From JAMOAD01 sp023621955 (GTDB lineage: Bacteria; Acidobacteriota; Aminicenantia; JAMOAD01), in assembly GCA_035403085.1 (NCBI GenBank), contig DAONEM010000008.1:1-64000 (forward strand): 64,000 nucleotides of DNA, given 5' to 3'. Both the position numbers and the translations under genes were made by a program. Each line of letters opens with the position of its first letter. The first letter of the stretch is position 1. The notes beneath the pieces were generated by a model, which worked only from the letters and a program-made list of their open reading frames with translations, searched no databases and had not been told where the DNA came from. Below, piece by piece: positions 1 to 10,384 of the stretch.

Positions 1-8
1 GGCTTTGG

Positions 9-81
9 CTCCTCGGGCAGGACTTGAACCTGCAACCTAGTGATTAACAGTCACCCGCTCTGCCGATTGAGCCACCGAGGA
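9..81 (-). tRNA. tRNA-Asn (anticodon GTT)
   Basis: Cloverleaf read on the - strand: a 7-bp acceptor stem pairs positions 75-81 with 10-16, the D stem is GCTC/GAGC, the anticodon loop is CTGTTAA (GTT), and the T arm carries GGTTCAAGTCC. The discriminator is G, as expected for tRNA-Asn, and a CCA end appears to be encoded at 6-8. A sigma-70 promoter lies directly upstream. Confidence 0.96.
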
Positions 82-99
82 GCATCCAAGCAGGAACAT

Positions 100-129
100 A
101 CTATACCCCATCTCTGGAATTCCTGTCAA
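100..129 (-). promoter_or_regulatory. Promoter of tRNA-Asn
   Basis: On the - strand TTGACA (129-124) is separated by 18 bp from TATAGT (105-100), about 19 bp before the tRNA 5' end. This is close to the sigma-70 consensus. Confidence 0.8.
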
Positions 130-155
130 GAGGTCTTCTTCCTTTCTTCCCACCC

Positions 156-184
156 TTGACCCTACCCTCTGGGAGGGGTAAAAT
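156..184 (+). promoter_or_regulatory. Promoter of the cobalamin-riboswitch/btuB transcript
   Basis: TTGACC (156-161), 17-bp spacer, TAAAAT (179-184). Transcription would start near 191, just before the first riboswitch begins. It is arranged back to back with the tRNA-Asn promoter. Confidence 0.75.
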
Positions 185-194
185 CGTTTTTCTT

Positions 195-343
195 ATGGGT
201 GCCGGAAGGCGTCAGAGGGAAGACGGTGAGAATCCGTCGCGGTCCCGCCGCCGTGACCGGGGACGAAAACCGCATGAGCCACTGTTCGAAAGGATGGGAA
301 GGCGCGGCCAGTAGTGTGATCCGGGAGTCGGAAGACCTGCCTG
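195..343 (+). ncRNA. Cobalamin riboswitch, copy 1
   Basis: The conserved blocks of the cobalamin (B12) aptamer occur in order: GGTGCC near 198, a GGTGAGAATCCGTCGC-type block near 224, GGTCCCGCCGCCGTGA near 240, GAGCCACTG near 275, GGGAAGGCGC near 296, and the B12-box-like end GTCGGAAGACCTGCCTG at 327-343. This is a near-canonical aptamer. It lies immediately after a sigma-70 promoter and upstream of a BtuB-type receptor, a classical B12-controlled gene. An imperfect hairpin follows at 353-390. The reading frame that runs through this leader is not expected to be translated. Confidence 0.93.
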
Positions 344-352
344 TAAGAACCC

Positions 353-390
353 CGAACGACTCTCTTTCCGGGAAAGGAGGAGAGGGTTCG
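353..390 (+). terminator. Hairpin between the two riboswitches (possible expression platform 1)
   Basis: CGAAC (353-357) pairs with GTTCG (386-390), and CTCTC (360-364) with GAGAG (380-384), with a further TTTC/GAAA inside and a bulge. No U-tract follows, so it is an uncertain terminator; it could instead be part of the switching structure of copy 1. Confidence 0.35.
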
Positions 391-436
391 CAAGGTGAAA
401 GAGGAGAAGTCTCGGTTCCGGTCCTCTCTTGAAGAG

Positions 437-630
437 GAGTGCCGGAGGGAGGTGCAACGGAGGAGTTCTCTCTCTGTGAAGGTTGAGAAACACAATCCGG
501 ATTCGGGGAAGGGAGCCGAGCTCCCGCCGCCCCGCGACTGTGATCGTGACGAAGGTCGCTTCAAGCCACTGTCCGAAAGGATGGGAAGGCGCGACCGGAG
601 GATGAACGAAAGCCAGGAGACCCGTACCGG
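437..630 (+). ncRNA. Cobalamin riboswitch, copy 2
   Basis: A second aptamer repeats the conserved blocks: AGTGCCGGAGGGAGGTGC near 438, CCCCGCGACTGTGA near 530, AAGCCACTGTCCGAAAGGATGGGAAGGCGCGACC in pieces across 563-597, and AAGCCAGGAGACCCG at 610-624. Compared with copy 1 it has a longer 5' peripheral region (about 450-520). The short region from 631 to the btuB start includes the small hairpin ATCTTC-GAGG-GAAGAT next to the ribosome binding site, so copy 2 may control translation. Same strand and transcript as copy 1. Confidence 0.9.
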
Positions 631-682
631 AGGCGAAACAGAGCTTAAGAAATCTTCGAGGGAAGATGGAAAGGAGATGATA

Positions 683-2626
683 GTGAAGAAGAGTATCTTG
701 GTTTTATTGCTTTTGACGGTGGTTGTTCTCTTTTTCCCGCTCGTTGCTCAGACAGCTTCTTCTAGCGGCGATTCCGGGGAGGAGAGCGAGAAGATTCCCG
801 TGTACAACGTTGTTGTCACGGCTACAGGAAACGAGACAAGCCTGAAGGATCTGGGGGTGACAGCCACAGTGGTCGGGAGGGAGGAGATCGAAAGGAGGGG
901 GGTGAGCTCCCTAGCCGATCTGCTCCGATCCGTGCCCTCTCTGGACATCGTGAGGACCGGAGGTCCGGGCCAGGTCGCTACACTCTCGATTCGGGGAGCT
1001 AAGAACGAGCATACCCTGGTGATGATCGACGGCGTCGAGATCAACGACCCCATGGGAACCGGGAGATCCGCCGATCTGGCCACCATCGCCGCCGACGATA
1101 TCGAGAGAATCGAGGTGGTACGCGGCTCTCAAAGCCCTCTCTACGGTTCCGACGCCATGGCCGGTGTTGTGAACATCATCACCCGGAAGGGGGCAGGTTC
1201 TCCCAAGGGTTTCCTCTCCAGTGAGGCTGGGTCGATGAAGAGCTTTAGAGAGAGCGCCGGTTTTTCCGGAGGAGGGGAGAGATTCGACTACTCCCTGGGA
1301 GTCTTCCGCTCCGACACAGAGGGGATCTCCGCGGCCTCATCCGCCCAGGGGAATACTGAGAAAGACGGGTTCGGGAGCACCTCCCTCTCAGGACGCCTGG
1401 GTTACAGGGTTCTTCCCAATCTGGAGTTCTCCTTGACCGGAAGGTACACCAAGTCCAAGGTTGATATGGACAACGCCGGCGGCCAGGGGGGGGACGACCC
1501 GAACAACAGGGCCGACACCCAGTTGAGTGCTCTCCGCTTCGAAACCAAGTGGGGACTCCTCGGGGATCGGTGGGAACAGAGGTTCGCCCTCTCTTGGGGA
1601 GAGAACAAGAGGGAGTACAGAAACGACACCGATCAGGCCCACCCCTTCGACTCCGACAACAGCCGATACACAGGTAGCCACTGGAAGCTGGAGTGGCGCA
1701 ACAACGTCAGGGTTCTCCCGGGCCACACCCTCTCCTTCGGTCTCGAAAGGGAGGAGGAGAAGGGAGACTCTCTCTATGCCTCCCGGAGCCAGTGGGGTCC
1801 CTACGAGGACATTTTTCCGGAGAAGGACGCGACTACGAAGGCCCTCTACCTCCAGGATCAGGTCAGGGTTGCCGAGGGAATCCACCTTGTCGCCGGCCTC
1901 CGTTTGGACGACCATGAGCGGTTTGGTTCCCGAGGAACCTTCCGGGTAGCCCTCTCGGCGCAACTTCCCTGGAAAGGGGCTCTCATGAGGGGGAGCTACG
2001 GGACGGGTTTCAAGGCCCCCTCCCTCTACCAACTCTTCTCCCCCTACGGGTCACAGGAGCTGAAGGCGGAGAGGAGCAAGGGGTGGGAGCTCGGCGCGGA
2101 GCAGGTCCTCTTCGGCGATCGCTTCTCCCTGAGTGTCACCTACTTTCGCAACCGCTTCGAAGACTTGATCGACTACGACATGACCGCCTGGAAGTATTCC
2201 AACGTCGCCGAAGCCTTGACCCGGGGCATGGAGTTCTCCCTCTCCGCCGCCCCCGCCGAAAGGGTGACGGTGAAGGCCTCCTATACCTACATGAAGAGTG
2301 AAGACCAGAACGGGCTTCCCCTCCTGCGCCGCCCGAAGCACAAGTACTCCCTAGACCTGGGCTGGCGCTTTCTCGACAGCGCTTCCTGGAGTCTGACCCT
2401 GATCGGCGTCGGAGAGCGGGACGACCTGGTCTTCATCGGGGGAATTTCGAACCGAGCGGCCCTGGAGGGGTACCTCTTGGTCAACACTGCCCTCAGCTAC
2501 GAGCCGCTCCCGTCGGTCCGCCTCTTCGCCAGAATCGACAACCTTCTGGACAAGACTTACTGCGAGGCGTGGGGCTACGGGACTCCCGGCTTCTCCCTCT
2601 ACGGAGGAGTCCGGTTCTCCTTCTGA
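683..2626 (+). CDS. btuB: TonB-dependent outer-membrane receptor, BtuB-type (cobalamin uptake)
   Basis: Predicted 22-stranded outer-membrane receptor that imports vitamin B12 or another corrinoid using TonB energy. I start at GTG 683, which lies 6 nt after AAAGGAG and opens directly into a signal peptide (MKKSILVLLLLTVVVLF, cleavage likely after VAQTA). ATG 677 abuts the same Shine-Dalgarno and is the alternative. A TonB-box-like VVVTATG follows, then the plug domain (IRGAKNEHTLVMIDGVEIND, VRGSQSPLYGSDAMAGVVNII) and a long beta-barrel ending in the receptor-type RIDNLLDKTY and a terminal SF. At 647 aa it has the usual length. The two upstream cobalamin riboswitches support corrinoid specificity. 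No BtuCDF genes are in the window. Confidence 0.9.
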   Translation: MKKSILVLLLLTVVVLFFPLVAQTASSSGDSGEESEKIPVYNVVVTATGNETSLKDLGVTATVVGREEIERRGVSSLADLLRSVPSLDIVRTGGPGQVATLSIRGAKNEHTLVMIDGVEINDPMGTGRSADLATIAADDIERIEVVRGSQSPLYGSDAMAGVVNIITRKGAGSPKGFLSSEAGSMKSFRESAGFSGGGERFDYSLGVFRSDTEGISAASSAQGNTEKDGFGSTSLSGRLGYRVLPNLEFSLTGRYTKSKVDMDNAGGQGGDDPNNRADTQLSALRFETKWGLLGDRWEQRFALSWGENKREYRNDTDQAHPFDSDNSRYTGSHWKLEWRNNVRVLPGHTLSFGLEREEEKGDSLYASRSQWGPYEDIFPEKDATTKALYLQDQVRVAEGIHLVAGLRLDDHERFGSRGTFRVALSAQLPWKGALMRGSYGTGFKAPSLYQLFSPYGSQELKAERSKGWELGAEQVLFGDRFSLSVTYFRNRFEDLIDYDMTAWKYSNVAEALTRGMEFSLSAAPAERVTVKASYTYMKSEDQNGLPLLRRPKHKYSLDLGWRFLDSASWSLTLIGVGERDDLVFIGGISNRAALEGYLLVNTALSYEPLPSVRLFARIDNLLDKTYCEAWGYGTPGFSLYGGVRFSF

Positions 2627-2640
2627 TCCATCGCAATCTT

Positions 2641-2672
2641 CCGGGGGCCGGGACGCTCTTCCCGGCCCCCGG
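2641..2672 (+). terminator. Terminator-like hairpin after btuB
   Basis: A perfect 13-bp GC-rich stem (CCGGGGGCCGGGA / TCCCGGCCCCCGG) with a 6-nt loop starts 14 bp after the stop codon. It lacks a strong U-tract. Confidence 0.6.
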
Positions 2673-2791
2673 ATTCTCCTCCGCCGCTTCACAGGCCGAA
2701 TCCGGAGTCCTCAAGGGGAGGAGGCTCTCACCCCTTCGGAGGGGCTGGGGGAGATGCTCCTTGAGGAATCTTTCCTGGTGGGTCAACCCTC

Positions 2792-2820
2792 TTGTCCTCC
2801 TTTTTTGGCTGTGGTATACT
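2792..2820 (+). promoter_or_regulatory. Promoter of the tig-clpP-clpX-lon operon
   Basis: TTGTCC (2792-2797), 17-bp spacer, TATACT (2815-2820). The leader to the tig start is about 80 nt. Confidence 0.65.
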
Positions 2821-2908
2821 CCTCTAATCCGAAAGGGGAGTGGTGTTCAAGGATCAGATCCTCCCTGAAAAGGAGACCCCTTACCCCCGAAAATCGATGG
2901 AGGCTTTC

Positions 2909-4261
2909 ATGACCGACGAAAAAAACATCAAAGAAGAAGAAATCCAGCAAGAGCCCGTTTCCGCCGAAGCCGGTGGAGAGGATCTCCATAAAACCCCTCT
3001 CGAGGGGGAGACCCCAGCCTCGGAAGAAGACTTCCAGGTAAACGAGAAGGACAAAGAGCTCACCAAGAAGGTCGAAGTCAAGGTTGAAGACGAGAAGATC
3101 CTCCAGGAGATGGAGAAGAAGCTCCAGAAATATGCGGGCCGGGTGAAGCTGAAAGGGTTCAGGCAGGGCAAAGTTCCTATGGACTACGTCAGGAAGCTCT
3201 TCCATCAAGACCTTCTGGAAGAGTCCATGGAAGAGCTGGTCAACGAGAAGACCAAAGAGCTTCTCGGGGATGTTAAGAACCTGGCCACCTACCCCAACGT
3301 CTCCAAGGAGTATAAGGAGGGCGAGGGGATGACCATCAAGATCGAGTACGAGCTCCTTCCCGAAGTGGTGATGGACGGGATCGAGACCTACGAGGTCGAG
3401 GGAGTCAGCGCGGAGGTGAAAGAGGAGGAGATTCTTCACGAACTCGAGCATCTCCGTTACGAAGTCGCCGAGGTCGCCCCCGTGGAGAACGGCGTTGTCG
3501 TGGACAACGAAGAACTCACCGTGGATTTCGAGTTTCAGATCGTCAACCCCCAGACCGGGAAGTGGATGAAGAAAGAGGTCCTGAGCGATCGGGTCATCAA
3601 ACAGCAGACCTTCATGAACGTCAAGGAGCAGCTCCTGGGGATGAAGGTCGGAGAAGAGAAGGTCTTCCGCGGCCGTATCCCGGAATCCATCGAATCCCAC
3701 TCCTTCTCCGGAAAGGAAACCGATGCCCGTGTCAAGATCCTCGCCGCCAGGAAGACGACCCTTCCCGAACTGAACGATGAGTTCGCCAAGAGCCTGGGCG
3801 AGTACACGACCCTCGAAGAGCTCAAGGGAAAGATGCAGGAGACCCTGAAAGCCAGGAAAGAAGCGGAAAAGCCCTACGAACTCGGGGAGAGGGTTCTCGA
3901 CGTCATGGAGGAGAGGTGTGACTTCGGCGTTCCTCTGAGCTTCCTCTTCCAGGAGATGAACCAATACTACCGGCGCGGCTTGCAGCTCTCCACTGCGGAC
4001 TCTTGGAAGCTGGCCAGGAAAAACGTGAAGAAGATGTTCCTCGTCGAAAAGATCGCCGAAAGGGAGAAGATTCACGCCCAGGAGGCGGAGATTGAGGATT
4101 ACATCGCTCAAGAGGCTCACCGTTACAATGTCCCCGCCGAAATGCTCAAGAGCTACCTCAAAGAGGAGCAGATCAACTCGATCGAGCACTCCGTCGCCAG
4201 GAGAAAAGTGTTGAAGTTCCTCGGGGAAAGTGCTAAAACGAAAGAAACATCCCAGGGGTAA
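2909..4261 (+). CDS. tig: Trigger factor, ribosome-associated chaperone and prolyl isomerase
   Basis: Binds the ribosome near protein L23 and folds nascent chains. The N-terminal ribosome-binding domain carries the signature GFRQGKVP; a central FKBP-type domain and a long helical C-terminal domain follow. ATG 2909 is preceded by GGAGG with a 5-nt gap; a GTG at 2840 and an ATG at 2897 lie upstream in frame but are less well placed. From 2909 the protein is 450 aa, a normal length, with an acidic, glutamate-rich 30-40 residue N-terminal extension before the ribosome-binding domain that many homologues lack. It heads the operon with clpP and clpX, the usual neighbours of tig. Four bases separate its stop from clpP. 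Confidence 0.95.
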   Translation: MTDEKNIKEEEIQQEPVSAEAGGEDLHKTPLEGETPASEEDFQVNEKDKELTKKVEVKVEDEKILQEMEKKLQKYAGRVKLKGFRQGKVPMDYVRKLFHQDLLEESMEELVNEKTKELLGDVKNLATYPNVSKEYKEGEGMTIKIEYELLPEVVMDGIETYEVEGVSAEVKEEEILHELEHLRYEVAEVAPVENGVVVDNEELTVDFEFQIVNPQTGKWMKKEVLSDRVIKQQTFMNVKEQLLGMKVGEEKVFRGRIPESIESHSFSGKETDARVKILAARKTTLPELNDEFAKSLGEYTTLEELKGKMQETLKARKEAEKPYELGERVLDVMEERCDFGVPLSFLFQEMNQYYRRGLQLSTADSWKLARKNVKKMFLVEKIAEREKIHAQEAEIEDYIAQEAHRYNVPAEMLKSYLKEEQINSIEHSVARRKVLKFLGESAKTKETSQG

Positions 4262-4265
4262 TCCC

Positions 4266-4883
4266 ATGAACGAGAGGATTTTCAACCAGGTTCCCTACGT
4301 CATCGAACAAACGGGAAGGGGCGAACGGGTCTACGACATCTACTCCCGTCTGCTGAAGGACAACATCATCTTCGTCGGGTCGGAGATCAGCGACGCCATG
4401 GCCAACATCATCGTCGCTCAGCTTCTCTTCTTGGACGCCGAAACACCCGACAAGGACGTCTACCTCTACATCAACAGCCCGGGCGGCTCTGTTACCGCCG
4501 GGTTGGCTATCTACGACACCATGCAGTTCATCAGAAACGACGTGTCGACGATCTGTATCGGTCAGGCCGCCAGCATGGGCGCCGTTCTTCTTGCCGCTGG
4601 AACACCGGGGAAGCGCTATATCCTTCCCAACTCCCGGGTCATGCTCCATCAACCCCTGGGGGGGACACAGGGCGTGGCGGCGGATGTGGAGATCTACACT
4701 CAAGAGCTTCTGAGAATCAAGGACACGCTCTTCAAGATCCTCCAGAAACACACCGGCCAAAGCCTGGCGAAACTGAAGAAGGACGCTGACAGAGACCTCT
4801 TTCTGAATGCGCAAGAAGCGGTCAAGTACAGCGTCGTCGACCGGATACTGGAGAAGAGGGATGAAGAACAGCCGAAACGATAA
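4266..4883 (+). CDS. clpP: ATP-dependent Clp protease proteolytic subunit
   Basis: Serine peptidase (family S14) that forms the tetradecameric chamber fed by ClpX. The catalytic Ser103 lies in GQAASMGAV, His128 in MLHQPLGG, and Asp177 in KDADRDLFL by alignment to the E. coli triad. ATG 4266 follows AGGGG and gives 205 aa, standard for the family. The C-terminus overlaps the start of clpX by 23 nt, so the two are likely translationally coupled. Confidence 0.97.
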   Translation: MNERIFNQVPYVIEQTGRGERVYDIYSRLLKDNIIFVGSEISDAMANIIVAQLLFLDAETPDKDVYLYINSPGGSVTAGLAIYDTMQFIRNDVSTICIGQAASMGAVLLAAGTPGKRYILPNSRVMLHQPLGGTQGVAADVEIYTQELLRIKDTLFKILQKHTGQSLAKLKKDADRDLFLNAQEAVKYSVVDRILEKRDEEQPKR

Positions 4884-6126
4884 CGAGCCCCGTTGCTCTT
4901 TCTGCGGAAAGAAGCGGAACGAGGTGGGGCAGCTCATCATGGGCCCCGGGGTCTACATCTGCGATGAGTGCACCCGAGCCGCCTATACCCTGACCAACCC
5001 GGCCTCCACTCTCGACACCGCCCCTGCCCCCGAGGCGGCCCGTAAAGAGATCACCGAGCTTCCGACCCCCTCGAAGATCAAGCTCTTTCTGGACGATTAC
5101 GTCATCGGACAGGAGAGCGCGAAGAAGAGGATTGCCGTGGCGGTTTACAACCACTACAAGAGAATCTTCTGCGCCGAGAAGAAGGACGATTCCGTTGAAC
5201 TCTCCAAGAGCAACATCTTCCTGATCGGGCCCACCGGTTCGGGGAAGACCCTGATCGCCCAGACCCTCGCCAGGCTTCTCAACGTTCCCTTCGCCATCGC
5301 CGACGCCACGGCTCTCACCGAGGCCGGCTACGTCGGTGAAGACGTGGAGAACATCCTCACTGCCTTGGTTCAGAACGCCAAGGGGGATGTGAAGAAGGCT
5401 GAGAAAGGGATCATCTACGTCGACGAAATCGACAAGATCGCCCGCAAGGGGGACAACCCCTCCATCACCAGAGACGTCTCCGGTGAGGGAGTCCAGCAGG
5501 CCCTCCTGAAGATCATCGAAGGAACAGTCTCCAACATTCCTCCCCAAGGAGGGAGGAAGCACCCCCATCAGGAGTTCCTTAAGGTCGACACGACCAACAT
5601 CCTCTTCATCGTCGGAGGGGCCTTCATCGGCCTCGACAAGATCGTCGCCCGAAGGCTCGGGAGCGCCACGGTGGGCTTCAACTCCTCCCACACCGTCGTC
5701 AACCGGGATGATATTGGGTACCTCTACTCCCTGCTCCAACCGGAAGACCTGATCCAGTTCGGGATGATCCCCGAGTTTGTCGGCCGAGTCCCCATCATGG
5801 CCACTCTCCACGACCTGAAGGAAGAGGAGATGGTGAAGATTCTCACGGAACCCAAGAACGCCATCATCAAGCAGTACCAGAAGCTCTTCCGGATGGAAAA
5901 GGTGGACCTCAAGTTCGAACGGGGCGCCCTCGCCTTCATCGCCAGGGAGGCTCTGAAGAGAAAGGTGGGCGCTCGGGGGTTGAGGGGGATCATCGAAGAC
6001 GTGATGAACGACGTGATGTTTTATCTCCCTGACAGCCGCGGTTTGGAGAGCTTTACCATTACCGAGGAGATGGTCAAAGAGAAGAAACGCCTATTCCAGG
6101 AGTTCAAGAAAGCCGCGGGGCTATGA
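4861..6126 (+). CDS. clpX: ATP-dependent Clp protease ATP-binding subunit ClpX
   Basis: AAA+ unfoldase that delivers substrates to ClpP. The N-terminal C4 zinc-binding domain has Cys12, Cys15, Cys34 and Cys37; Walker A is GPTGSGKT (123-130), Walker B is [11 protein letters not shown], the pore-loop GYVG is present, and the sensor-2 region reads [14 protein letters not shown] 4861, with GGAG 7 nt upstream, gives 421 aa. It overlaps both neighbours: 23 nt with clpP, and ATGA with lon. Confidence 0.97.
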   Translation: MKNSRNDNEPRCSFCGKKRNEVGQLIMGPGVYICDECTRAAYTLTNPASTLDTAPAPEAARKEITELPTPSKIKLFLDDYVIGQESAKKRIAVAVYNHYKRIFCAEKKDDSVELSKSNIFLIGPTGSGKTLIAQTLARLLNVPFAIADATALTEAGYVGEDVENILTALVQNAKGDVKKAEKGIIYVDEIDKIARKGDNPSITRDVSGEGVQQALLKIIEGTVSNIPPQGGRKHPHQEFLKVDTTNILFIVGGAFIGLDKIVARRLGSATVGFNSSHTVVNRDDIGYLYSLLQPEDLIQFGMIPEFVGRVPIMATLHDLKEEEMVKILTEPKNAIIKQYQKLFRMEKVDLKFERGALAFIAREALKRKVGARGLRGIIEDVMNDVMFYLPDSRGLESFTITEEMVKEKKRLFQEFKKAAGL

Positions 6127-8504
6127 AGAACATACCCGAAAATTACCGTACCTTGCCTCTGATCCCCCTTCGGGAGATGGTGATCTTTCCGTCTACCCTG
6201 GTCCCCTTTCTCATCGGGCGTCATACCTCCCTCTCCGCACTGGACATGGCCCTCACCAAGGACAAGGCCCTCTTCCTCACGGCCCAGCTCAACCCAACCG
6301 TCGACCTTCCCAAGCCGAAGGACATGTACACCGTCGGTGTGGAAGCCCGGGTCGTCCAAACCGCCCAATCCCAGGACAACAACGTCAAGGTTGTGGTCGA
6401 GGCGATCCGGCGGGCCCGAGTGGTCGAGTACGTCCGCTTCTACCCCTACTATGAGGTCTTGGTCAAAGAGCTTCCTCAGGTCTCCTACAACGCCGAGGAT
6501 TTTCAGAAGCACTTCGCTCTGATGATGCAGCTCTTCAAGGAGTTTATGGCGCTTCCGACGGAGAGTTCCCTGGAGGCGATCATCCCGGCGGCGGTTGCCA
6601 GCGATCCTCAACGGATTGTCGACATCGTCTCCTCCCAGCTTCCCCTTCCTCTGACGGATAAGCAGAACCTTCTGGAGATCATCAACCCTCTGGAGAGGGT
6701 CTTCCGACTTACCTCCCACCTGCGTGAGGAGATCAGAGCCAGGCGTGAGAGGAGGGAGAGCTCTCCCCTCTCGCGCAAAGAGGGGAAGAAAGGTCCCATC
6801 CCGAGCCCCGCGTCTCCCTTGCCGGAAGAGGAGGACATCGCCGATAACCCCGAGATTGAGGCGCTTCGACAGAAGATTGAGAAGTCGGGGATGCCCGAGG
6901 CCGCCCGGGAGAAGGCCCTCAAAGAGTTGGAAAGGCTTGAGATGATGCCCCCTTCCGCCGCGGAGGCGACGGTTTCCAGGAGCTACGTGGACTGGATGGT
7001 GGCCCTCCCCTGGAAGACCAGGACCAAAGAGAGGAAAAACCTCAAAGAGGCCAGGCGGATTCTTGAGAGCGAACACTTCGGTTTGGAGAAGGTCAAGGAG
7101 AGAATCCTCGAGTTCTTGGCGGTCCGTCACCTCGTGAAGGTTCCCAAGAGCCCGATTCTCTGCTTCGTGGGCCCTCCCGGCGTGGGAAAGAGCTCCCTGG
7201 CCCAGTCCATTGCCAAGGCCATGGGGAGGAAGTTCGTCCACCTCTCCCTGGGTGGCGTGAGGGATGAGGCCGAGATCAAGGGGCACCGGAGAACCTACAT
7301 AGGCTCCTACCCCGGGCAGATCGTTCACCAGATCAAGAGGGCCGGGGCCCGAAACCCCGTCTTCCTCCTGGACGAGGTGGACAAGATGACCTCCGATTTC
7401 CGAGGAGATCCCGCCGCGGCCCTCCTGGAAGTCCTCGACCCTGAGCAGAACAAGGAGTTCGTCGACCGGTATCTGGATGTTGAGTTCGACCTCTCCGATG
7501 TCTTCTTCATCACCACCGCCAACAACCTTCAACCCGTTCCGGCGGCTCTGGTGGACCGTATGGAAGTGATCGAGATCCCCGGGTACACGGAGCTGGAGAA
7601 GCTGAAGATCGCCCAGAACTATCTGCTTAAGAAGCAGAAGGCCCTCAACGGCCTCAAGGAACAGCACTTGGAACTGCCTGAGGAGACCTTGGAGGAGATC
7701 ATCCGCCGTTACACCAGGGAGAGCGGAGTTCGAAACCTGGAGAGGATGATCGGCAAGGTCTGCCGTCGAGTGGCCTTTCGGTTCGTCGAAAGCGGCAAGA
7801 AGGAGAACCTCCGGATCGAACGGGACGAGTTGAAAGAGTACCTGGGGGTTCCCAAACATCGGCTTACTGCCAGGGAAGAGAAGGAAGAGGTGGGAGTCGT
7901 CACCGGCCTCGCCTGGACCGAGGTGGGTGGTGATCTGCTGACCTTCGAGGTGAGGCTGATCCCCGGAAAGGGGGAGCTCAGACTGACGGGAAGGCTCGGC
8001 GAGGTGATGCAGGAATCGGCGCAAACAGCCTTCTCCTATGTGAAGTCTCACCTCGGGGAGCTCAAGTACGACCTCTCCTTCCTCAAGGAGTACGATATCC
8101 ACATTCATGTCCCCGAGGGAGCCGTTCCCAAGGAGGGACCCTCCGCGGGGGTGACCATCGCCACCGCTCTCATCTCTTTGGTTCTGGGGTTGCCTGTCGG
8201 TAACAACCTGGCCATGACCGGGGAGATAACCCTCCGGGGAAGAGTGCTTCCCATCGGAGGGTTGAAGGAGAAGCTGGTCGCCGCCCACAGGGAACACGTG
8301 GAGACGGTCTTGATCCCCTTTGAGAATGAAGCGGAACTCAAGGAGGTCCCGGAGGAGATCACCAGGGACCTGAAGATTCAATTGGTAAAGTCCATGGACG
8401 AGGTCTTCCGCCTCGTCTTTCGCCAGGAGCTGAAGAAGGGGTCCCACCAGCTTCCGGCAGCCTATTCCTATCCCACCAGAGAAAAGATGAGTGATCAAAA
8501 TTAA
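6123..8504 (+). CDS. lon: Lon protease (LonA type)
   Basis: Soluble ATP-dependent serine protease for damaged and regulatory proteins. The order is an N-terminal substrate-binding domain ([20 protein letters not shown] at the start), an AAA+ module with GPPGVGKSS and LLDEVDK, and an S16 protease domain with the Ser674/Lys717 dyad (GPSAGVT and [10 protein letters not shown]). Length 793 aa is typical. A low-complexity, charged linker at about residues 200-240 is slightly longer than usual. The ATGA overlap with clpX and 14-nt overlap with ysxC place it in the same coupled operon. Confidence 0.97.
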   Translation: MKNIPENYRTLPLIPLREMVIFPSTLVPFLIGRHTSLSALDMALTKDKALFLTAQLNPTVDLPKPKDMYTVGVEARVVQTAQSQDNNVKVVVEAIRRARVVEYVRFYPYYEVLVKELPQVSYNAEDFQKHFALMMQLFKEFMALPTESSLEAIIPAAVASDPQRIVDIVSSQLPLPLTDKQNLLEIINPLERVFRLTSHLREEIRARRERRESSPLSRKEGKKGPIPSPASPLPEEEDIADNPEIEALRQKIEKSGMPEAAREKALKELERLEMMPPSAAEATVSRSYVDWMVALPWKTRTKERKNLKEARRILESEHFGLEKVKERILEFLAVRHLVKVPKSPILCFVGPPGVGKSSLAQSIAKAMGRKFVHLSLGGVRDEAEIKGHRRTYIGSYPGQIVHQIKRAGARNPVFLLDEVDKMTSDFRGDPAAALLEVLDPEQNKEFVDRYLDVEFDLSDVFFITTANNLQPVPAALVDRMEVIEIPGYTELEKLKIAQNYLLKKQKALNGLKEQHLELPEETLEEIIRRYTRESGVRNLERMIGKVCRRVAFRFVESGKKENLRIERDELKEYLGVPKHRLTAREEKEEVGVVTGLAWTEVGGDLLTFEVRLIPGKGELRLTGRLGEVMQESAQTAFSYVKSHLGELKYDLSFLKEYDIHIHVPEGAVPKEGPSAGVTIATALISLVLGLPVGNNLAMTGEITLRGRVLPIGGLKEKLVAAHREHVETVLIPFENEAELKEVPEEITRDLKIQLVKSMDEVFRLVFRQELKKGSHQLPAAYSYPTREKMSDQN

Positions 8505-9078
8505 CGAGTGTGTCCTGGCCCGGACCGCCTATGGGGTCGACGGTTTTCTCAAAGACCGGTTAAAAAAAATCGTCTTCGCCGGACGTTCGAACGTGGGGAA
8601 GTCCTCCATGATCAACTCCCTGCTCAACCGCCGTTCCTTGGCCCAAGTGAGTTCCACCCCCGGAAAGACCAGATCGGTGAACTACTACCTGATCAACGGC
8701 TCCTTCTACCTTGTCGACCTTCCCGGCTACGGCTTCGCCAAGGTGAGGGACGAGGAGAAGCAGAAGTGGTCGCTTTTGATGGAGGAGTTCTTTTCTCGGG
8801 AAAAATATGTTACCCTATTGGGTCTTCTTATCGATTCCCAAGTGGGGCCGACCCCGTTCGACGAAAACATGCTGGGTGCGGCCTCTTTGTACAAACTACC
8901 AACCCTGCTCATCGCAACCAAATGCGATAAATTGAATAACGACGAAAAAAAACAAAGATCCCGGAGATGGGAGGGGGAGACGGGGGTTCCCGTTCTGCCC
9001 TACTCTTCGAAATCCGGGGAAGGAAGGAGAGAACTGTGGCAAACCATCGAAAACATACTGGAGGATCGGAACCCATGA
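8491..9078 (+). CDS. ysxC: Ribosome biogenesis GTP-binding protein YsxC/EngB
   Basis: Small TRAFAC-class GTPase needed for late large-subunit assembly. The G1 motif is [10 protein letters not shown]3 is DLPGYG, and G4 is TKCDK. The GTG start at 8491 overlaps the lon coding end by 14 nt and gives 195 aa, the family norm; no strong Shine-Dalgarno is visible, consistent with coupling to lon. Its stop overlaps the rho start. Confidence 0.95.
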   Translation: MIKINECVLARTAYGVDGFLKDRLKKIVFAGRSNVGKSSMINSLLNRRSLAQVSSTPGKTRSVNYYLINGSFYLVDLPGYGFAKVRDEEKQKWSLLMEEFFSREKYVTLLGLLIDSQVGPTPFDENMLGAASLYKLPTLLIATKCDKLNNDEKKQRSRRWEGETGVPVLPYSSKSGEGRRELWQTIENILEDRNP

Positions 9079-10379
9079 TGAAAAACACCGTCGAAGAGAT
9101 CGACGACCAAACTCTTCTGAAACTGGAGGAGCTTGAGAAGCGGACCCTTGTCCAGCTTCAGAAGGTCGCCAAAGAGATCGGAATCGGCGGCATCTCCTTC
9201 TTGAAGAAGCAGGAGATCATCTTCAAGATCCTCGAAGCCCAGGCCCGCGCCAAGGGGTACCTCTTCGCAGAAGGCGTTCTTGAGGTCCTTCCCGAAGGCT
9301 ATGGCTTTCTCAGGTTTCCGGTTTACTCCTACCTGCCCAGCTCGGAAGACATCTACGTCTCCCCCTCCCAGGTGAGAAAGTTCGACCTGCGGATGGGCGA
9401 CACCGTCTCCGGTTGGATTCGCCCTCCCAAGGACAATGAGAAGTACTTCGCCCTGATCCACCTGGATGCCATCAACTTCCTGCCCGTCGAGCAGGCCGTC
9501 CGGGTCCGTAGCGGCGTGCGCTTCGAGCAACTGACCCCCCTCCATCCCTTCGAGAAGATCAACCTGGAGACCTCCAAGGAGAACCTCTCGGCCAGGGTCA
9601 TGGACCTCTTGACCCCGATCGGGAAGGGGCAGAGAGGGCTGATCGTCGCGGCCCCCAGGACGGGGAAGACCGTTCTTCTTCAGACGATCGCCAAATCCAT
9701 CGAGATGAACCAGCCGGAGATGTACGTCATCGTCTTGCTCATCGACGAGAGGCCCGAGGAGGTGACGGACATGCAGAGGAACGTGAAGGGTGAGGTGGTC
9801 GCCTCTACCTTCGATGAGCCGCCGACGCGCCACGTCAAGGTCGCCGAGATGGTCATCGACAAGGCCCGCCGTCTCGTCGAGCACGGCAAGGATGTGGTGA
9901 TCCTCCTGGACAGCATCACCCGTCTGGCTAGAGCCTACAACTCGGTTATCCCGACCTCCAAGCGGATCATGTCGGGAGGCTTGGACGCCAACGCCCTTCA
10001 CAAGCCGAAGAAGTTCTTCGGAGCCGCTCGAAAGATCGAGAACGGGGGTAGCTTGACGATCATGGCCACCGCCCTGATCGATACGGGCAGCCGGATGGAC
10101 GAGGTCATCTTCGAGGAGTTCAAGGGGACGGGCAACATGGAGATCAACCTCGACAGACGCCTTGTCGACAAGAGGGTCTTCCCGGCGATCGATATCTTCA
10201 AGTCCGGCACCCGGAAAGAGGAGCTCCTCATCCCCGCCGAGGATCTCGGTCGGATCTGGGTCTTGAGAAAGGTCCTCTCTCAGCTCAGCGAGCTGGAGGC
10301 CATGGAACTTCTCGTGGACAAGCTTGGTAAGACCAAGACGAACAAAGAGTTTCTCAACTCTATGTCCCGAGGGATCTAA
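9075..10379 (+). CDS. rho: Transcription termination factor Rho
   Basis: Hexameric RNA-dependent ATPase that terminates transcription. It has the N-terminal helical Rho_N region, a cold-shock-like RNA-binding domain ([11 protein letters not shown]), Walker A AAPRTGKT, the Walker B region [16 protein letters not shown], and the [10 protein letters not shown] segment. I start at ATG 9075 (ATG 9078 follows directly), with GGAGG about 10 nt upstream, giving 434 aa. The ATGA overlap with ysxC indicates coupling. Placement of rho inside a proteostasis operon is uncommon but not unprecedented. Confidence 0.96.
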   Translation: MMKNTVEEIDDQTLLKLEELEKRTLVQLQKVAKEIGIGGISFLKKQEIIFKILEAQARAKGYLFAEGVLEVLPEGYGFLRFPVYSYLPSSEDIYVSPSQVRKFDLRMGDTVSGWIRPPKDNEKYFALIHLDAINFLPVEQAVRVRSGVRFEQLTPLHPFEKINLETSKENLSARVMDLLTPIGKGQRGLIVAAPRTGKTVLLQTIAKSIEMNQPEMYVIVLLIDERPEEVTDMQRNVKGEVVASTFDEPPTRHVKVAEMVIDKARRLVEHGKDVVILLDSITRLARAYNSVIPTSKRIMSGGLDANALHKPKKFFGAARKIENGGSLTIMATALIDTGSRMDEVIFEEFKGTGNMEINLDRRLVDKRVFPAIDIFKSGTRKEELLIPAEDLGRIWVLRKVLSQLSELEAMELLVDKLGKTKTNKEFLNSMSRGI

Positions 10380-10384
10380 AGGAG

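Noticed and set aside
395..682. Open frame upstream of btuB that would add 94-96 residues to the receptor
   Set aside because: It translates riboswitch copy 2; the receptor signal peptide begins at GTG 683 (or ATG 677).
6021..8498. Long - strand open frame of 825 codons opposite lon
   Set aside because: Leu/Gly/Val-rich shadow translation without motifs, antisense to an unmistakable Lon protease.
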